NCBI GenBank assembly: GCA_030526325.1
Contig: JAUNCY010000001.1
Coordinates: forward strand, 58,173-93,510
Source of the DNA: Bacillota bacterium
Lineage (GTDB): Bacteria; Bacillota; Clostridia; Peptostreptococcales; Anaerovoracaceae
Direction: 5' to 3'
Length of the DNA stretch: 35,338 nt
Of this stretch, positions 7,993-16,415 are shown one piece after another. The position numbers and the translations under genes are program-made. How positions within the stretch are numbered: the first letter of the stretch is position 1; each line of letters begins with the position of its first letter. The notes beneath the pieces were generated by a model. It was given only the letters and a program-made list of their open reading frames with translations, was not told the DNA's origin and did not search any database.

Positions 7993-8705
7993 TTTACAGC
8001 ACCTCCGTTTCCTACTCCGAAATCGGTATTGTTCAGCAATATGTCTACCCTTGGATTGTTCTCATAAAGGGGCATTACACATTTTTCAAATTCCTCTGAT
8101 ACCTTTCTGTCAGGCTTTATCTCTGTGGAATTTTCATTAAACATATTTACGCATACCCTCTCAAAATATTTCAGACCGGTTTCAATATCATATGTCATTC
8201 CTTCAGCGGTCTGTCCCGAAATTCCAAACATGAGACAGCATTCATCAAAGCCTTCTGCGATTGCCGCCGGTTCTCTGACCGGAATACCCTTTTTAAGCAC
8301 CTTTTCCCTGAAATCATAATCAAAGGTTTCAACTCCGGTCTTTATTTTCAGTTCAACACCGGCATCCGCAAAAATCCTTCTCCAACCCGGAACCTCCTTT
8401 CTGTACAGATAATGACACTCAAAATGAAGAGTGCGGATTTTCTTTTCCCTGCACAGCGACACAAGTCCGTTGAGGGTATTCTTTCCCAGTTCAGGAAAGC
8501 TTCCGGAATTGATAACTTCCAGACGACCGTACACACCTGTGACGTTTTTCATAACATCAAAATTCAGCCTTTCGTTTGCGGCCTCATCTCCGCTGCTGTC
8601 CGTATGGTAGTCGCAGAATGTACATTTCTTCCATCTGCACCCGGTTCCTCTTAAAAGAATAATTTCTCTTGGATTTTTTCTGCTGATACTGCTGTAACGA
8701 TTCAT
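7989..8705 (-). CDS. queL: Radical SAM enzyme, probable queuine lyase (QueL-like)
   Basis: This 238-residue protein has an N-terminal iron-sulfur motif C23-x4-C28-x2-C31 (GCRWKKCTFCDYH), a spacing different from the canonical CX3CX2C. The rest looks like a compact TIM-barrel radical SAM domain (KTGVETFDYDFREKVLKKGI, about 115-134). The coupled transporter and the preQ1-type riboswitch point to queuosine salvage. QueL, described from Clostridioides difficile, is a radical SAM enzyme that cleaves queuine to preQ1. The assignment rests on context and class, since the signature of QueL cannot be checked here. ATG 8705 has AAAGGAG 6 bases upstream; an in-frame GTG at 8720 lies in the leader before this site and is rejected. 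Confidence 0.72.
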   Translation of the reverse strand: MNRYSSISRKNPREIILLRGTGCRWKKCTFCDYHTDSSGDEAANERLNFDVMKNVTGVYGRLEVINSGSFPELGKNTLNGLVSLCREKKIRTLHFECHYLYRKEVPGWRRIFADAGVELKIKTGVETFDYDFREKVLKKGIPVREPAAIAEGFDECCLMFGISGQTAEGMTYDIETGLKYFERVCVNMFNENSTEIKPDRKVSEEFEKCVMPLYENNPRVDILLNNTDFGVGNGGAVK

Positions 8706-8720
8706 AAAAGCTCCTTTCAC

Positions 8721-8796
8721 AAAAAAAGCGCCTTACGGCGCTTAATCTGTATGTTCCGTAGTTTTGTTTTAGGACAGGATGGTCACGAACTGTCCG
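8721..8796 (-). ncRNA. PreQ1-I-type riboswitch with intrinsic terminator
   Basis: On the minus strand, stem P1 is GGACAG/CTGTCC (8795-8790 and 8777-8772). Its 12-base loop starts TTCGTGACC. An A-rich tail AAAACAAAAC follows, ending in TACGG (8760-8756). Loop CGTG (8787-8784) can pair with TACG to form the pseudoknot. Loop length, the UUC start and the A-rich tail fit class I preQ1 aptamers. The terminator stem AAGCGCC/GGCGCTT (8743-8726) with TTTTTTT ends just before the queL ribosome binding site. TACGG can also pair with CCGTA (8738-8734) in the terminator, giving an antiterminator that ligand binding would remove. This is an OFF switch for queL-yhhQ. Confidence 0.8.
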
Positions 8797-8809
8797 TTAT
8801 TCTTTTTAT

Positions 8810-9346
8810 CTACTCTATTATATACGAGTTTAAAATTTCTGCAATATAATATACATGATAATCTCTGTTTGCTTCAGGGTCGTCACTTTCATGTTCCTGA
8901 GGATATAATTCCTTTTTATCCTCATCGGATACAGCCGCAGGATCCTGTTTCTGTCTGTATATCACTCTGCATTCAAGAGTCAGAGGAAGTTCCTTTATTC
9001 CCGGTACTCCTATTGAAACCGGTTCTTCAAGAGTCAGCTTCATGTCGCTGATTTTGTCCGTATCTCTTCCCGATTTGCTTCCGCAGTATCCGAGAATTTT
9101 CTTATCGTACTCACCGCAAGGAACATTTACTGTAAATTCTCCGTTTTTATCGAGAATTTCTCTGGTATATCTGCTTTCCCTTATCATTGCCACAAACACC
9201 GGTTTGCTCCACTGAATGCCTATCATTCCCCAGCCTATTGCCATGGTGTTCACTTTGCCGTCAGCACAGGAGGTAAGCAAAGCTCCCTTCTGCATTTCCT
9301 TCATAATATCTCCGGCATAATCAAATACATTGATATCTTTTTTCAT
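8810..9346 (-). CDS. Flavin reductase family protein (flavoredoxin-like)
   Basis: This 178-residue soluble protein has the FMN-binding split-barrel fold of the flavin reductase/flavoredoxin family. Features include TSCADGKVNTMAIGWGMIG (about 25-43), the conserved SRYTREILDKNGEFTVNVP block, and a domain end with YYIAEIL. Such proteins bind FMN and pass electrons from NAD(P)H or ferredoxin-linked donors; the partner is unknown. ATG 9346 has AAGGAGGTG 6 bases upstream and a TATAAT at 9381-9376. The end of the gene contains the queL promoter, and its transcript probably ends at the riboswitch terminator, which then serves both units. Confidence 0.88.
   Translation of the reverse strand: MKKDINVFDYAGDIMKEMQKGALLTSCADGKVNTMAIGWGMIGIQWSKPVFVAMIRESRYTREILDKNGEFTVNVPCGEYDKKILGYCGSKSGRDTDKISDMKLTLEEPVSIGVPGIKELPLTLECRVIYRQKQDPAAVSDEDKKELYPQEHESDDPEANRDYHVYYIAEILNSYIIE
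8817..8844 (-). promoter_or_regulatory. Promoter of the queL-yhhQ operon, inside the end of the flavin reductase gene
   Basis: Minus-strand TTGCAG (8844-8839), a 16-base spacer and a perfect TATAAT (8822-8817) lie over the last codons of the preceding gene. The expected start is near 8810, a few bases before the riboswitch P1 stem. Confidence 0.75.
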
Positions 9347-9402
9347 CCGCGCACCTCCTTGGAATTCTTTTCCCGATTATATCATATTTTTCGCCGGAAA
9401 AA

Positions 9403-9996
9403 CTATTCGTCAATAATATTTCCCTTTCTGATGTTCTCTTTTATCATAGACTCCATATGCTCCCATATTTCCGCAGAGCCCCTTCCGGTAAGAGCATTTC
9501 TTTTGTAAATTTGTGATTTGCATACCTTGTGTGTCCGCCAGTCTCCTCCGTTGTTTGAATCGTTCAGCAGCAGGGGCTGAAAATTATCCATAGCATGAAC
9601 AAACCTTGCTTCCGGTGATTCGTAAGCTTCGAACTCTTCAAAAAGCTCCCTCAGTTCCTTCGCCTGGTCCTCCGGCAGCATTCCGAAAATCCGTTCCGCC
9701 GCTCTAGCCTCTTTCTCCTTCTGATGCATCAGACCCTCCTCATCATACGCATAGGTATCCCCCGCATCAATCTCCACCACATCGTGAATCAGAGCCATCA
9801 TCATCGCCTTTGATAAATCTATCTCTTCATTTGCATATTCTCTAAGCAGATAAATCATCACCGCCATATGCCATGCATGCTCCGCGTCATTCTCCTGTCT
9901 CCCGCGGCCGCTCAAATGAGTCTGCCTGAAAATATTTTTCTCCTTGTCTATTTCCATTATGAAATCCAGCTGTCTTCCCAGTCTTTCCTTTTCCAT
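9403..9996 (-). CDS. HD-domain phosphohydrolase (YfbR-like)
   Basis: This 197-residue cytoplasmic HD-superfamily enzyme keeps the metal-binding residues: H40 in DAEHAWHM, H71-D72 in LIHDVVEID, and D137 in HAMDNFQPLL. Family members of this size (HD_3, YfbR/YGK1-like) are usually 5'-deoxynucleotidases or related phosphohydrolases. The substrate is not certain here. The start at ATG 9996 has GGGAGAG upstream and an extended -10 (TGATATAAT, 10052-10047). It is 56 bases ahead of the flavin reductase gene, which has its own -10, so cotranscription is possible but not required. Confidence 0.85.
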   Translation of the reverse strand: MEKERLGRQLDFIMEIDKEKNIFRQTHLSGRGRQENDAEHAWHMAVMIYLLREYANEEIDLSKAMMMALIHDVVEIDAGDTYAYDEEGLMHQKEKEARAAERIFGMLPEDQAKELRELFEEFEAYESPEARFVHAMDNFQPLLLNDSNNGGDWRTHKVCKSQIYKRNALTGRGSAEIWEHMESMIKENIRKGNIIDE

Positions 9997-10078
9997 ATTA
10001 TCTCTCCCTCGCTGCCTGTTTTCGGAATTCCAAATTCTTTATTTTCATTATATCACTATACAGAGGTTACAGATATAT

Positions 10079-10119
10079 AAAAACCGGCTCTCCGAAAAAT
10101 CTGCTTCCCCGGGAGCCGG
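10079..10119 (-). terminator. Intrinsic terminator of the regulator-kinase-ABC transporter operon
   Basis: A CCGGCTC/GAGCCGG stem (arms 10119-10113 and 10090-10084, large loop with further pairing) is followed by TTTTT on the minus strand. It lies 15 bases after the permease stop at 10134. Confidence 0.75.
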
Positions 10120-10133
10120 AAACTTTATGAAAT

Positions 10134-12797
10134 TTAATATTCTGCTTCTCTCAGACGTTCAACTATGGTTGACTTTGACTCTATCCGGTAAACCGCGAGA
10201 GGAATCAGGCATCCCAGAAGAATAAATACCGGAGACAGAACAATTATCGGCATAATTGTAAAACGGAAGGTGAAGAACCACATAACCTTATCAAGGCTTC
10301 CCGCCATAAGAGGGGTAACTGCCGCACATATGCAAAGCGCCAGGACAATCGAACCTGCAGCATATAACAGTCCTTCGTAAATCAGCATACGCTTCAGCTG
10401 TCTGCCGGTCATGCCCACAGACCTGAGAATTGCAAATTCCCGTTTTCTGGAGGTGATTCCGGTGAACACGGCATTGAAATAGTTCAGCACTCCCACCATT
10501 CCTACTATCACGCTTAACGCGCCGCCCAGTATCATAAACATCGAGCGAAAGCTTTCAAATTCCTTCTGCTTGGTTTCTCTGCTTTCGTAGTCCAGCTCAA
10601 GATTCACTTTTTCCGTATAATCGGCAAGAAATTCTCCGATTTCCTTATCGGCGCCCGCCTCGGCATTAAAAGCGTACAGCATTACCGAGTCAGTTCCGCT
10701 GTCTTTAATAAACATACTGTCGTTGAGAACAAAGGTATCTTCCCCATAATATCTGTAGCTTACGGCCGAAGGCACCTCTACCAGTGCAGCCACCTTATAC
10801 TCCTCATCTCTGTATTTTAACGGCCGATTCTGATACAATTCATTTTCCGGAATTCCGTCCTCGTATACTTCTCCGGTTTCCGGATTAAAAAACTCATATT
10901 CCTCCACATAGCGAAGCGTCACCGTATCTCCTACCTTCGCCCAGTTGCTGGACATAACAGGATTTCCGTAATCGTCGGTATGGTATACAGCAGCAATAGC
11001 TTTCGCGGAAGGATCGTACAGATCCGACAAATCACCGTCTATTACATTTAAAAGTCCAAGGATAAAGCTGTCCATACCGTAAATCTGAGCAGAGGTCTCT
11101 AAGAGTCCCTTTTCGTTTTTCTCTGTCAATTCCACCAGGCGGTCGACAGACTCACTGTCGTTACACCTGCCCTCAATTTCTCTGAACCGCTGTTCTTCAA
11201 TAAATTCGTCCACAAACGATGTTTTTCCGTAAACCCTGCCTCCTTCTGCGACTCCGTCCATAGAGCTCAGCATATCTGTAGTCTCTACGGGGAGTTCTCT
11301 GTTCTTTTCAAACAAACCTCCCCCTGTGTTGAAATATCCTGCATCTGCCACTACAAAATCACTGCACACAAAATTTGAAAGATATTTATCCATATCGAAG
11401 CCCTGGGTAAAGGTTGCCGTGATATTCAGCAGCACTGCCGCAAGCGACATAGAAATAATTGTTATTGCAGTTCTGCTTCGGCTCCTTCCCAGATTTGCTT
11501 TTGCCATAGCCGGCAGCGAGCCGCTTTGAGAAGTTTTTCTCTTTTTCCTTTTAACGGTATTGCCTTCCGTGTACCTGACCGCCTCAATCGGCGATACCGC
11601 TCCTGCCATTCTTCCGGGTCTGGCGCAGGAAACCGTAACCGTGATTAACGAGAATGCTGCTGATGCAATAAATATCACCGGTTTTGCCGATACCGTACTG
11701 ACTATTCCGTCGAGCCGATTTATTATCAGCGGATTGAGAGCCGCTCCTGCCAGCCAGCCTAAAAGAAGCCCTGCCGGAATTCCCGCAGCCGACAGTAACA
11801 GTGCCTGTCTTCGAATAATCCTCCTTATCTGTCCGGGAGTTGTCCCTACGGTTTTCAGAAGTCCGTAAAATCTTATGTCTCTGGAAACCGATATGCGAAA
11901 AACATTATATATTATGAGATACCCGGTTAAAATTATCAGAACCAGCATAGCATCCACTGCTGCCGCCATTCCCGGGTCCATACTGTCGGTAAGCTGCGCT
12001 CCGGTATATCCCCAGTTTATGCCTGTGGCTATATATGTATCTTTTTCTGACGGAGTATCTGACTGATATCCGTGGGCACTCAGGATCTGCTCCATATTTT
12101 TTTCTATATTTAATGAACTGTCAAACATCATATTCAGATTCCAGCTTCCGGTCAGTCCGTCCATGCTGTTTTCCGGATCCACCCCCAGTTCTTCAAGAAC
12201 CTGATTCACCCGGCTTTCAGGGAGCAGAATATGATTTGCAGTAATCGCCTCATCGTATTCCCACCAGCCGCTCAGGGAAAATGTCTGGGTTGTCTTTATC
12301 CCGTCAACATAAAAGTCAACCGTAAACTCCGCGCCAAGCTCAGGTTTTACTCCCAGCAGTTCCAGAACCCTCAGGTCTGTCGCCGCCTGATCGGTGCCCT
12401 CATCAGGCAGATTTCCTTCTGTCGGATCACAGTACATCCAGTGAGCGTCTTTTTCGCTGGAATATCCCAGTTCAACATCGGATTTATTGAACGGAGCATC
12501 CTCAGCTGTTCCGAGAGGGCGCCGGCATCCCCATTCCTTTATTGTCGGATCATCCTTTAGTTCCTCAAACTGAGCCTCCGTAAGATATTTGAAGGTGCCG
12601 TGAGAATATCCTCCCGCCTGCCGGAAGTTTGATTCCTGATAGCCTTCATTTATTGAGAACAGGATTGTAAACAGCGATGCAAACAGCATAGTTGTCAGAA
12701 CAATAGCCGAAACCGCAACAAAATTTCTCGTTCGCGAGGCCTTGAGTGCCTTTGTACTGAGCCGGCTTATGCACTTTCTGTTAGATACTTTAATCAT
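10134..12797 (-). CDS. FtsX-type ABC transporter permease
   Basis: This 887-residue membrane protein has two FtsX repeats. The layout is an N-terminal helix (about 27-50), a large extracytoplasmic domain (about 55-270), three helices (about 280-400), a second N-terminal-like helix (about 440-460), a second extracytoplasmic domain (about 465-755), and three C-terminal helices (about 758-875). This fits the MacB/BceB-like permease group, which acts with a LolD-type ATPase in peptide resistance or lipoprotein/lipid handling, not in bulk import. It overlaps its ATPase gene by 4 bases (ATGA, 12794-12797), so one operon is clear. The adjacent two-component pair probably controls it. The substrate is not visible from sequence. 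Confidence 0.9.
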   Translation of the reverse strand: MIKVSNRKCISRLSTKALKASRTRNFVAVSAIVLTTMLFASLFTILFSINEGYQESNFRQAGGYSHGTFKYLTEAQFEELKDDPTIKEWGCRRPLGTAEDAPFNKSDVELGYSSEKDAHWMYCDPTEGNLPDEGTDQAATDLRVLELLGVKPELGAEFTVDFYVDGIKTTQTFSLSGWWEYDEAITANHILLPESRVNQVLEELGVDPENSMDGLTGSWNLNMMFDSSLNIEKNMEQILSAHGYQSDTPSEKDTYIATGINWGYTGAQLTDSMDPGMAAAVDAMLVLIILTGYLIIYNVFRISVSRDIRFYGLLKTVGTTPGQIRRIIRRQALLLSAAGIPAGLLLGWLAGAALNPLIINRLDGIVSTVSAKPVIFIASAAFSLITVTVSCARPGRMAGAVSPIEAVRYTEGNTVKRKKRKTSQSGSLPAMAKANLGRSRSRTAITIISMSLAAVLLNITATFTQGFDMDKYLSNFVCSDFVVADAGYFNTGGGLFEKNRELPVETTDMLSSMDGVAEGGRVYGKTSFVDEFIEEQRFREIEGRCNDSESVDRLVELTEKNEKGLLETSAQIYGMDSFILGLLNVIDGDLSDLYDPSAKAIAAVYHTDDYGNPVMSSNWAKVGDTVTLRYVEEYEFFNPETGEVYEDGIPENELYQNRPLKYRDEEYKVAALVEVPSAVSYRYYGEDTFVLNDSMFIKDSGTDSVMLYAFNAEAGADKEIGEFLADYTEKVNLELDYESRETKQKEFESFRSMFMILGGALSVIVGMVGVLNYFNAVFTGITSRKREFAILRSVGMTGRQLKRMLIYEGLLYAAGSIVLALCICAAVTPLMAGSLDKVMWFFTFRFTIMPIIVLSPVFILLGCLIPLAVYRIESKSTIVERLREAEY

Positions 12798-13474
12798 TTC
12801 CTCAGACCTCCTGACACAATCCTCCCGTCTTCAATACGGATTATCCGGTCTGCCGCCTGAGCAATCTCCTCGTTATGCGTAATCATTACTATGGTCTGAT
12901 TGAATTTTTGGCCGGTCACCTTCAGCAGTCCCATAACGTCCTGACCGGTTCTGCTGTCCAGATTCCCGGTAGGCTCATCCGCCAGAATTATTGCAGGTTT
13001 AGCCGCCAGAGCTCTGGCTATAGCCACTCTCTGCTGCTGGCCGCCTGAAAGGTTGTTCGGCAGATTCTGCAGCTTTTTTTCCAGCCCGAGAGTATTTATA
13101 ATTGAATCAATATATTCTTCATCGATTTCCGCACCGTCGAGCTGCAGAGGCAGCACTATGTTTTCATAAACATTAAGAACCGGCACAAGATTGTAGCTCT
13201 GGAATACAAATCCTATTTTTCTGCGTCTGAATATGGTAAGAGCCTCGTCCTTAAGAGAAAATATGTCTTTTCCGTCGATAATAACCTTTCCCTCTGTGGG
13301 TCTGTCCAGTCCTCCCAGCATATGCAGCAGAGTTGATTTTCCTGAGCCGGAAGTTCCCACCACAGCCGCAAATTCTCCGCTGTTTATCTGCAGATTAACT
13401 CCGTCCAAAGCACGTACCTCGGTATCTCCCCTGCCGTAAATCTTCTTCAGATTTTCAGTCTCCAATATCACCAT
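12794..13474 (-). CDS. ABC transporter ATPase, LolD/MacB/BceA type
   Basis: This 226-residue cytoplasmic ATPase has Walker A GTSGSGKS (40-47), a Q-loop at VFQSYNLVP, signature [15 protein letters not shown] (142-156), Walker B IILADEP (162-168) and the switch His in MITHNEEIA. The NLDS motif after Walker B is typical of the LolD/MacB/BceA subfamily. ATG 13474 is chosen because GGAGG lies 7 bases upstream; a longer frame up to 13534 lacks a ribosome binding site. It is coupled by 4 bases to the permease. The gap between it and the sensor kinase holds an 11-bp inverted repeat that may be a regulator site. Confidence 0.93.
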   Translation of the reverse strand: MVILETENLKKIYGRGDTEVRALDGVNLQINSGEFAAVVGTSGSGKSTLLHMLGGLDRPTEGKVIIDGKDIFSLKDEALTIFRRRKIGFVFQSYNLVPVLNVYENIVLPLQLDGAEIDEEYIDSIINTLGLEKKLQNLPNNLSGGQQQRVAIARALAAKPAIILADEPTGNLDSRTGQDVMGLLKVTGQKFNQTIVMITHNEEIAQAADRIIRIEDGRIVSGGLRK

Positions 13475-13496
13475 TTTATACCTCCAAAAAATAATT

Positions 13497-13530
13497 ATAG
13501 TCCGAATCACCTTCCGGCAATTCAGACTAT
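13497..13530. promoter_or_regulatory. 11-bp inverted repeat between sensor kinase and ABC ATPase genes
   Basis: Arms ATAGTCCGAAT (13497-13507) and ATTCAGACTAT (13520-13530) are complementary with one wobble; the loop is 12. On the minus strand ACTATAAT and TTTTTT follow, so it could be an operator beside a -10, or a weak attenuator. The location upstream of the transporter genes suits binding by the adjacent OmpR-type regulator; this is inferred. Confidence 0.45.
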
Positions 13531-13582
13531 ACACTTAAAATCTTTCCACACTCTTTCTGAAATATTACAGTTCTGAAAGATT

Positions 13583-14494
13583 CTATTCTCTCGGCAGATA
13601 TAGGGAAAAAACAGAGCCCTTTTCCGGTTTCGAAGATACCTTTACATATCCCCCCTGTCCCTCCGCAATCTTTCTGACAAGATACAGGCCTATTCCGACT
13701 CCCTCCTGTCCGCTGTGACTGCTGCTGCGGTAAAAACGCTGAAAGATTTTCGGTATTTCCTCCTCTTCTATTCCTCCTCCGTTGTCCCGCACATTTATAC
13801 ACAAAAACATAGGATATATTTCAGTCCACACATCAATATGACCGCCTTCCGGTGTATACTTGACAGCATTGTCCAGAATATTGAACACTGCCTCCTCTGT
13901 CCATTTCGGGTCAAATACTCCCTCACCATCCTTACTGCCCACAGTTATCGAAATATTCTTATCCTCCATCCTGTACTTCAGCTGAGCCGCCGCCTGCTCA
14001 ATAACGGGAGCCGCCCTGCAAAGCGACGGATTTAGAGCAATCACCCCGGTTTCAAGCCTTGAAGTTTTGACAAGAGCTTCGATGAGCATCTGCAGCCTGT
14101 AAGCCTGAGCCGAAAGCGCGGAAATGCATTTCCTGCTGTCTTCCGAAAGCTCCTGTTCCTCCAGAAGCTGTGTATACAGAATAATATTAGATATAGGCGT
14201 TCTTGTCTGATGAGAAATATCCGCTATCAGGGATTTTATTTTATTCTTTTCCTCTGTCAGGTTCCTCGCCGATGCCGAAGACAGTGCCAGATATCTGGAA
14301 AGCCTTGTTTCCAGTGATGACAGCATACTCTCGTCAAAGTCTTTCTCTGTAAAATCTCCTTTTATCGCTTTATCCAGCATCCTTTCAAGGGTCCTGATAG
14401 TTTTCTTTGTTCGATGTCTGTACAGCAGAACTGCTGCGACTGACACAAAAACCGCTCCGACTGATGCAGCTGCAGCTAAAACCGGCCAATTCAT
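13583..14494 (-). CDS. Small membrane sensor histidine kinase
   Basis: This 303-residue kinase has one N-terminal transmembrane helix (about 4-25) and almost no extracytoplasmic sensor. DHp H95 lies in ADISHQTRTPISN, the N-box has N205/N209, and there are DNGGGIE (237-243) and GVGIGL (265-270) motifs. Sensor kinases without a ligand domain often read the state of their partner ABC transporter, as in BceS-type systems. The start at ATG 14494 lies 1 base after the response regulator stop codon, so they are cotranscribed. Catalytic motifs are complete. The association with the ABC transporter downstream is by position. Confidence 0.92.
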   Translation of the reverse strand: MNWPVLAAAASVGAVFVSVAAVLLYRHRTKKTIRTLERMLDKAIKGDFTEKDFDESMLSSLETRLSRYLALSSASARNLTEEKNKIKSLIADISHQTRTPISNIILYTQLLEEQELSEDSRKCISALSAQAYRLQMLIEALVKTSRLETGVIALNPSLCRAAPVIEQAAAQLKYRMEDKNISITVGSKDGEGVFDPKWTEEAVFNILDNAVKYTPEGGHIDVWTEIYPMFLCINVRDNGGGIEEEEIPKIFQRFYRSSSHSGQEGVGIGLYLVRKIAEGQGGYVKVSSKPEKGSVFSLYLPRE

Positions 14495-14495
14495 A

Positions 14496-15173
14496 TTATT
14501 TCACCGCCCAAACATATCCAATGCCGTATACCGTTTTCAGGTACCGGGGCTTTGAAGGGTTGTCCTCCAGCTTGTCTCTGAGGCGTTTTACACTTACAGA
14601 CAGCGCATTTTCATCCACGTACTCCGCTCCGTCAGTCCATACCTTATCCGTCAGAGCTGTCCTGCTCAGGGTATGACCCCTGTTTTCAACCAGAATCCTC
14701 AGCAGCTTCTGCTCGGTTTTGCTCAGTTCCACCGGTTTTCCCGCCTTATAGAACTCCATCTCCGAAAATTTGAACCTGAAGTCGTCTATTAAAATCGTTT
14801 CATCCCGAAGCTGAGCCGCATTTCTGAGACGGGCGTTCACCCTGGCCCTCAGCACAGCCAGCGAAAACGGCTTAGTAATATAATCATCCGCACCTGATTC
14901 CAGCCCCACCACAATATCCATTTCCAGATCGTTTGCCGTGAGCAGAATTACCGGGACCGAGCTCGTCTCTCTTATCCTTTTCAGAAAATCCAGCCCGCTT
15001 CCGTCGGGCAGATTTATGTCGAGAATCATCAGGTCAAATTTTTCTTCCGACACTGCTTCCAGTCCTTCTTCAACTGTACGACACAGCACTGTTTTCAATT
15101 CTTCAGACCTGAGGGCAAGGCATATTCCGTTTCCGAGAGCTCCGTCGTCTTCCAAAAGCAGTATCTTTTTCAT
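14496..15173 (-). CDS. OmpR-family response regulator
   Basis: This 225-residue regulator has an N-terminal receiver (D9/D10, phospho-acceptor D52 in LDINLPDGSG, T79, K101) and a C-terminal winged helix (about 125-225, ending YLKTVYGIGYVWAV). It probably activates the FtsX-type transporter operon, perhaps at the inverted repeat 13497-13530. ATG 15173 is used because GAGGAAGGG lies just upstream and the protein then starts with the usual MKKILLLEDD; the frame is open to 15242 without a better site. A good promoter is at 15238-15210. Confidence 0.93.
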   Translation of the reverse strand: MKKILLLEDDGALGNGICLALRSEELKTVLCRTVEEGLEAVSEEKFDLMILDINLPDGSGLDFLKRIRETSSVPVILLTANDLEMDIVVGLESGADDYITKPFSLAVLRARVNARLRNAAQLRDETILIDDFRFKFSEMEFYKAGKPVELSKTEQKLLRILVENRGHTLSRTALTDKVWTDGAEYVDENALSVSVKRLRDKLEDNPSKPRYLKTVYGIGYVWAVK

Positions 15174-15209
15174 AACCCTTCCTCTGTTGTTCAAAATAAA
15201 GTTTTTATA

Positions 15210-15238
15210 ATCATAACACAGTGCCGCATTTATGTCGA
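15210..15238 (-). promoter_or_regulatory. Promoter of the regulator-kinase-ABC operon
   Basis: Minus-strand TCGACA (15238-15233), a 17-base spacer and TATGAT (15215-15210) lie about 37 bases upstream of the regulator start. Each hexamer has one mismatch to consensus. Confidence 0.7.
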
Positions 15239-15272
15239 ACAATCATTTCTTTGTCCCGCTTTTCCGGGATTC

Positions 15273-15301
15273 TTGAAAACCTATAAAATCTATGTTATTA
15301 T
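15273..15301 (+). promoter_or_regulatory. Promoter of the Rrf2 regulator gene
   Basis: TTGAAA (15273-15278), a 17-base spacer and TATTAT (15296-15301), with TG before the -10, lie just upstream of the GAGGTG ribosome binding site. Confidence 0.7.
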
Positions 15302-15328
15302 TTACATCATGAAATGAGGTGCTTTTAT

Positions 15329-15766
15329 ATGAAAATTTCTACAAAAGGAAGATATGCACTGAGAATGCTCATAGACCTTGCAGCCCATGACCGGGAAGGT
15401 TATATTGCATTGAAAGACATCGCTGCCCGTCAGAATATTTCAAAAAAGTATCTGGAACAAATTGTTCCTGTCCTCAACAGGGGAGATATACTAAGAACAA
15501 ACAGAGGCTATATGGGAGGCTACAAACTGGCAAAATCTCCTGAAAACTACACCGTAGGAGATATTCTCAGGCTTACCGAAGGCAGTCTGGCACCTGTCGC
15601 CTGCCTCGACCACAGTCCCAACGACTGCGAAAGAGCCGAAATATGCGCAACCCTTTCCATGTGGCAGGGCCTGTATGATGTCATCAACGAATATCTTGAC
15701 AGCATTACACTTCAGGATTTGCTTGAAAATTACAAAGAAAACAGTGCGGATTATTATATCATTTAA
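15329..15766 (+). CDS. Rrf2-family transcriptional regulator (IscR/CymR-like)
   Basis: This 145-residue DNA-binding protein has an Rrf2 winged HTH (about 1-82, with ALKDIAARQNISKKYLEQIV and the NRGYMGGYKLAK wing). Three Cys, C92, C100 and C106, lie where IscR binds its [2Fe-2S] cluster, so it may be an Fe-S or thiol sensor; CymR lacks such Cys. ATG 15329 is preferred over 15314 because GAGGTG precedes it and the protein then starts with the family's MKISTKGRYALRM. It converges with the metY-ABC-DUF523 operon across a shared terminator. Control of that sulfur operon is likely from position but not shown; no operator was identified. Confidence 0.9.
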   Translation: MKISTKGRYALRMLIDLAAHDREGYIALKDIAARQNISKKYLEQIVPVLNRGDILRTNRGYMGGYKLAKSPENYTVGDILRLTEGSLAPVACLDHSPNDCERAEICATLSMWQGLYDVINEYLDSITLQDLLENYKENSADYYII

Positions 15767-15801
15767 AAACAGTTCCCGGATTCAGGCGTTTCGGGAAAAA
15801 C

Positions 15802-15852
15802 AAAGGCGCCCGGAGTATTCGTTAGTACACAAATACTTCGGCACGCCTTTTT
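15802..15852. terminator. Bidirectional terminator between the Rrf2 gene and the sulfur operon
   Basis: A long imperfect stem of about 17 bp runs from AAAGGCG (15802-15808) to CGCCTTTTT (15844-15852), with AGTATT / AATACT inside. T-runs are present on both strands. It lies between the convergent ends at 15766 and 15872. Confidence 0.8.
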
Positions 15853-15871
15853 CAATTTTTATTTCAATTAA

Positions 15872-16351
15872 TTATTTTGCCGTTAATGACTGTTCTTTTT
15901 CCTTTAAGTACTTTTCCGCTTCATCCAGTTCCTCTTCTCCGAATACTTTAAACCCGGCATTTCTAAGATACTCTACCGCCAGTCCCTGTCCTTCTTTTTT
16001 TGTGTCCGTAAATGTTCCGTCATAAATATATCTGCTTCCGCAGGAGGGACTGTCCTGCTTCATTACCGCAAATATCACATCGTTTTCCTCCGCAAGCCTC
16101 AGCACTTCACGGGCACCCTTAGTATATTCTTCGGTAACATCTTTTCCGGCGCCGGTTTTAACCTTATCTCCTATTCTCTGAGAATCAGGTCTGGGCACCG
16201 GAAGACCTCCAAACACCTCCGGACAAATCGGAATCAGGCGACCTTCCTCCTTCCACTTTAAAAACACCGGATGATTTTCTGTAACGTCTCCTCCGTCATA
16301 TCTTACTGTTCTTCCCCCGTAGAGGCATTCGCTTACCAATATCTTCTTCAT
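15872..16351 (-). CDS. DUF523 protein, TudS-type desulfidase
   Basis: This 159-residue protein belongs to DUF523. The characterised member TudS removes sulfur from 2-thiouracil using an oxygen-sensitive [4Fe-4S] cluster held by three Cys. The matching residues here are C9 (VSECLYGG), C43 (PICPEVFGG) and C104 (DSPSCGSRYIYDG), all in conserved surroundings. ATG 16351 has CAGGAG upstream; a longer frame to 16390 lacks one. It is 64 bases after the binding-protein gene with no clear terminator between, so it is probably the last gene of the metY-ABC operon. Sulfide released by such an enzyme could feed MetY. The real substrate, possibly another thiolated compound, is unknown. Confidence 0.82.
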   Translation of the reverse strand: MKKILVSECLYGGRTVRYDGGDVTENHPVFLKWKEEGRLIPICPEVFGGLPVPRPDSQRIGDKVKTGAGKDVTEEYTKGAREVLRLAEENDVIFAVMKQDSPSCGSRYIYDGTFTDTKKEGQGLAVEYLRNAGFKVFGEEELDEAEKYLKEKEQSLTAK

Positions 16352-16415
16352 ATTATACTCCTGCAATTTATTCTTATCCTTAATTTTCAAATTTAAGATT
16401 TCTTTTTTCTGTAAG

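Noticed and set aside
8706..8720. GTG 8720 as the start of the radical SAM protein
   Set aside because: It lies upstream of the AAAGGAG site that serves ATG 8705 and just after the terminator T-run, so it is very unlikely to be used.
10134..13474. Lipoprotein-releasing LolCDE system
   Set aside because: The ATPase is LolD-like by family, but the organism appears to be a Gram-positive Clostridia member, and the permease has two FtsX repeats in one long chain with an adjacent two-component system, which fits Bce-like transporters better.
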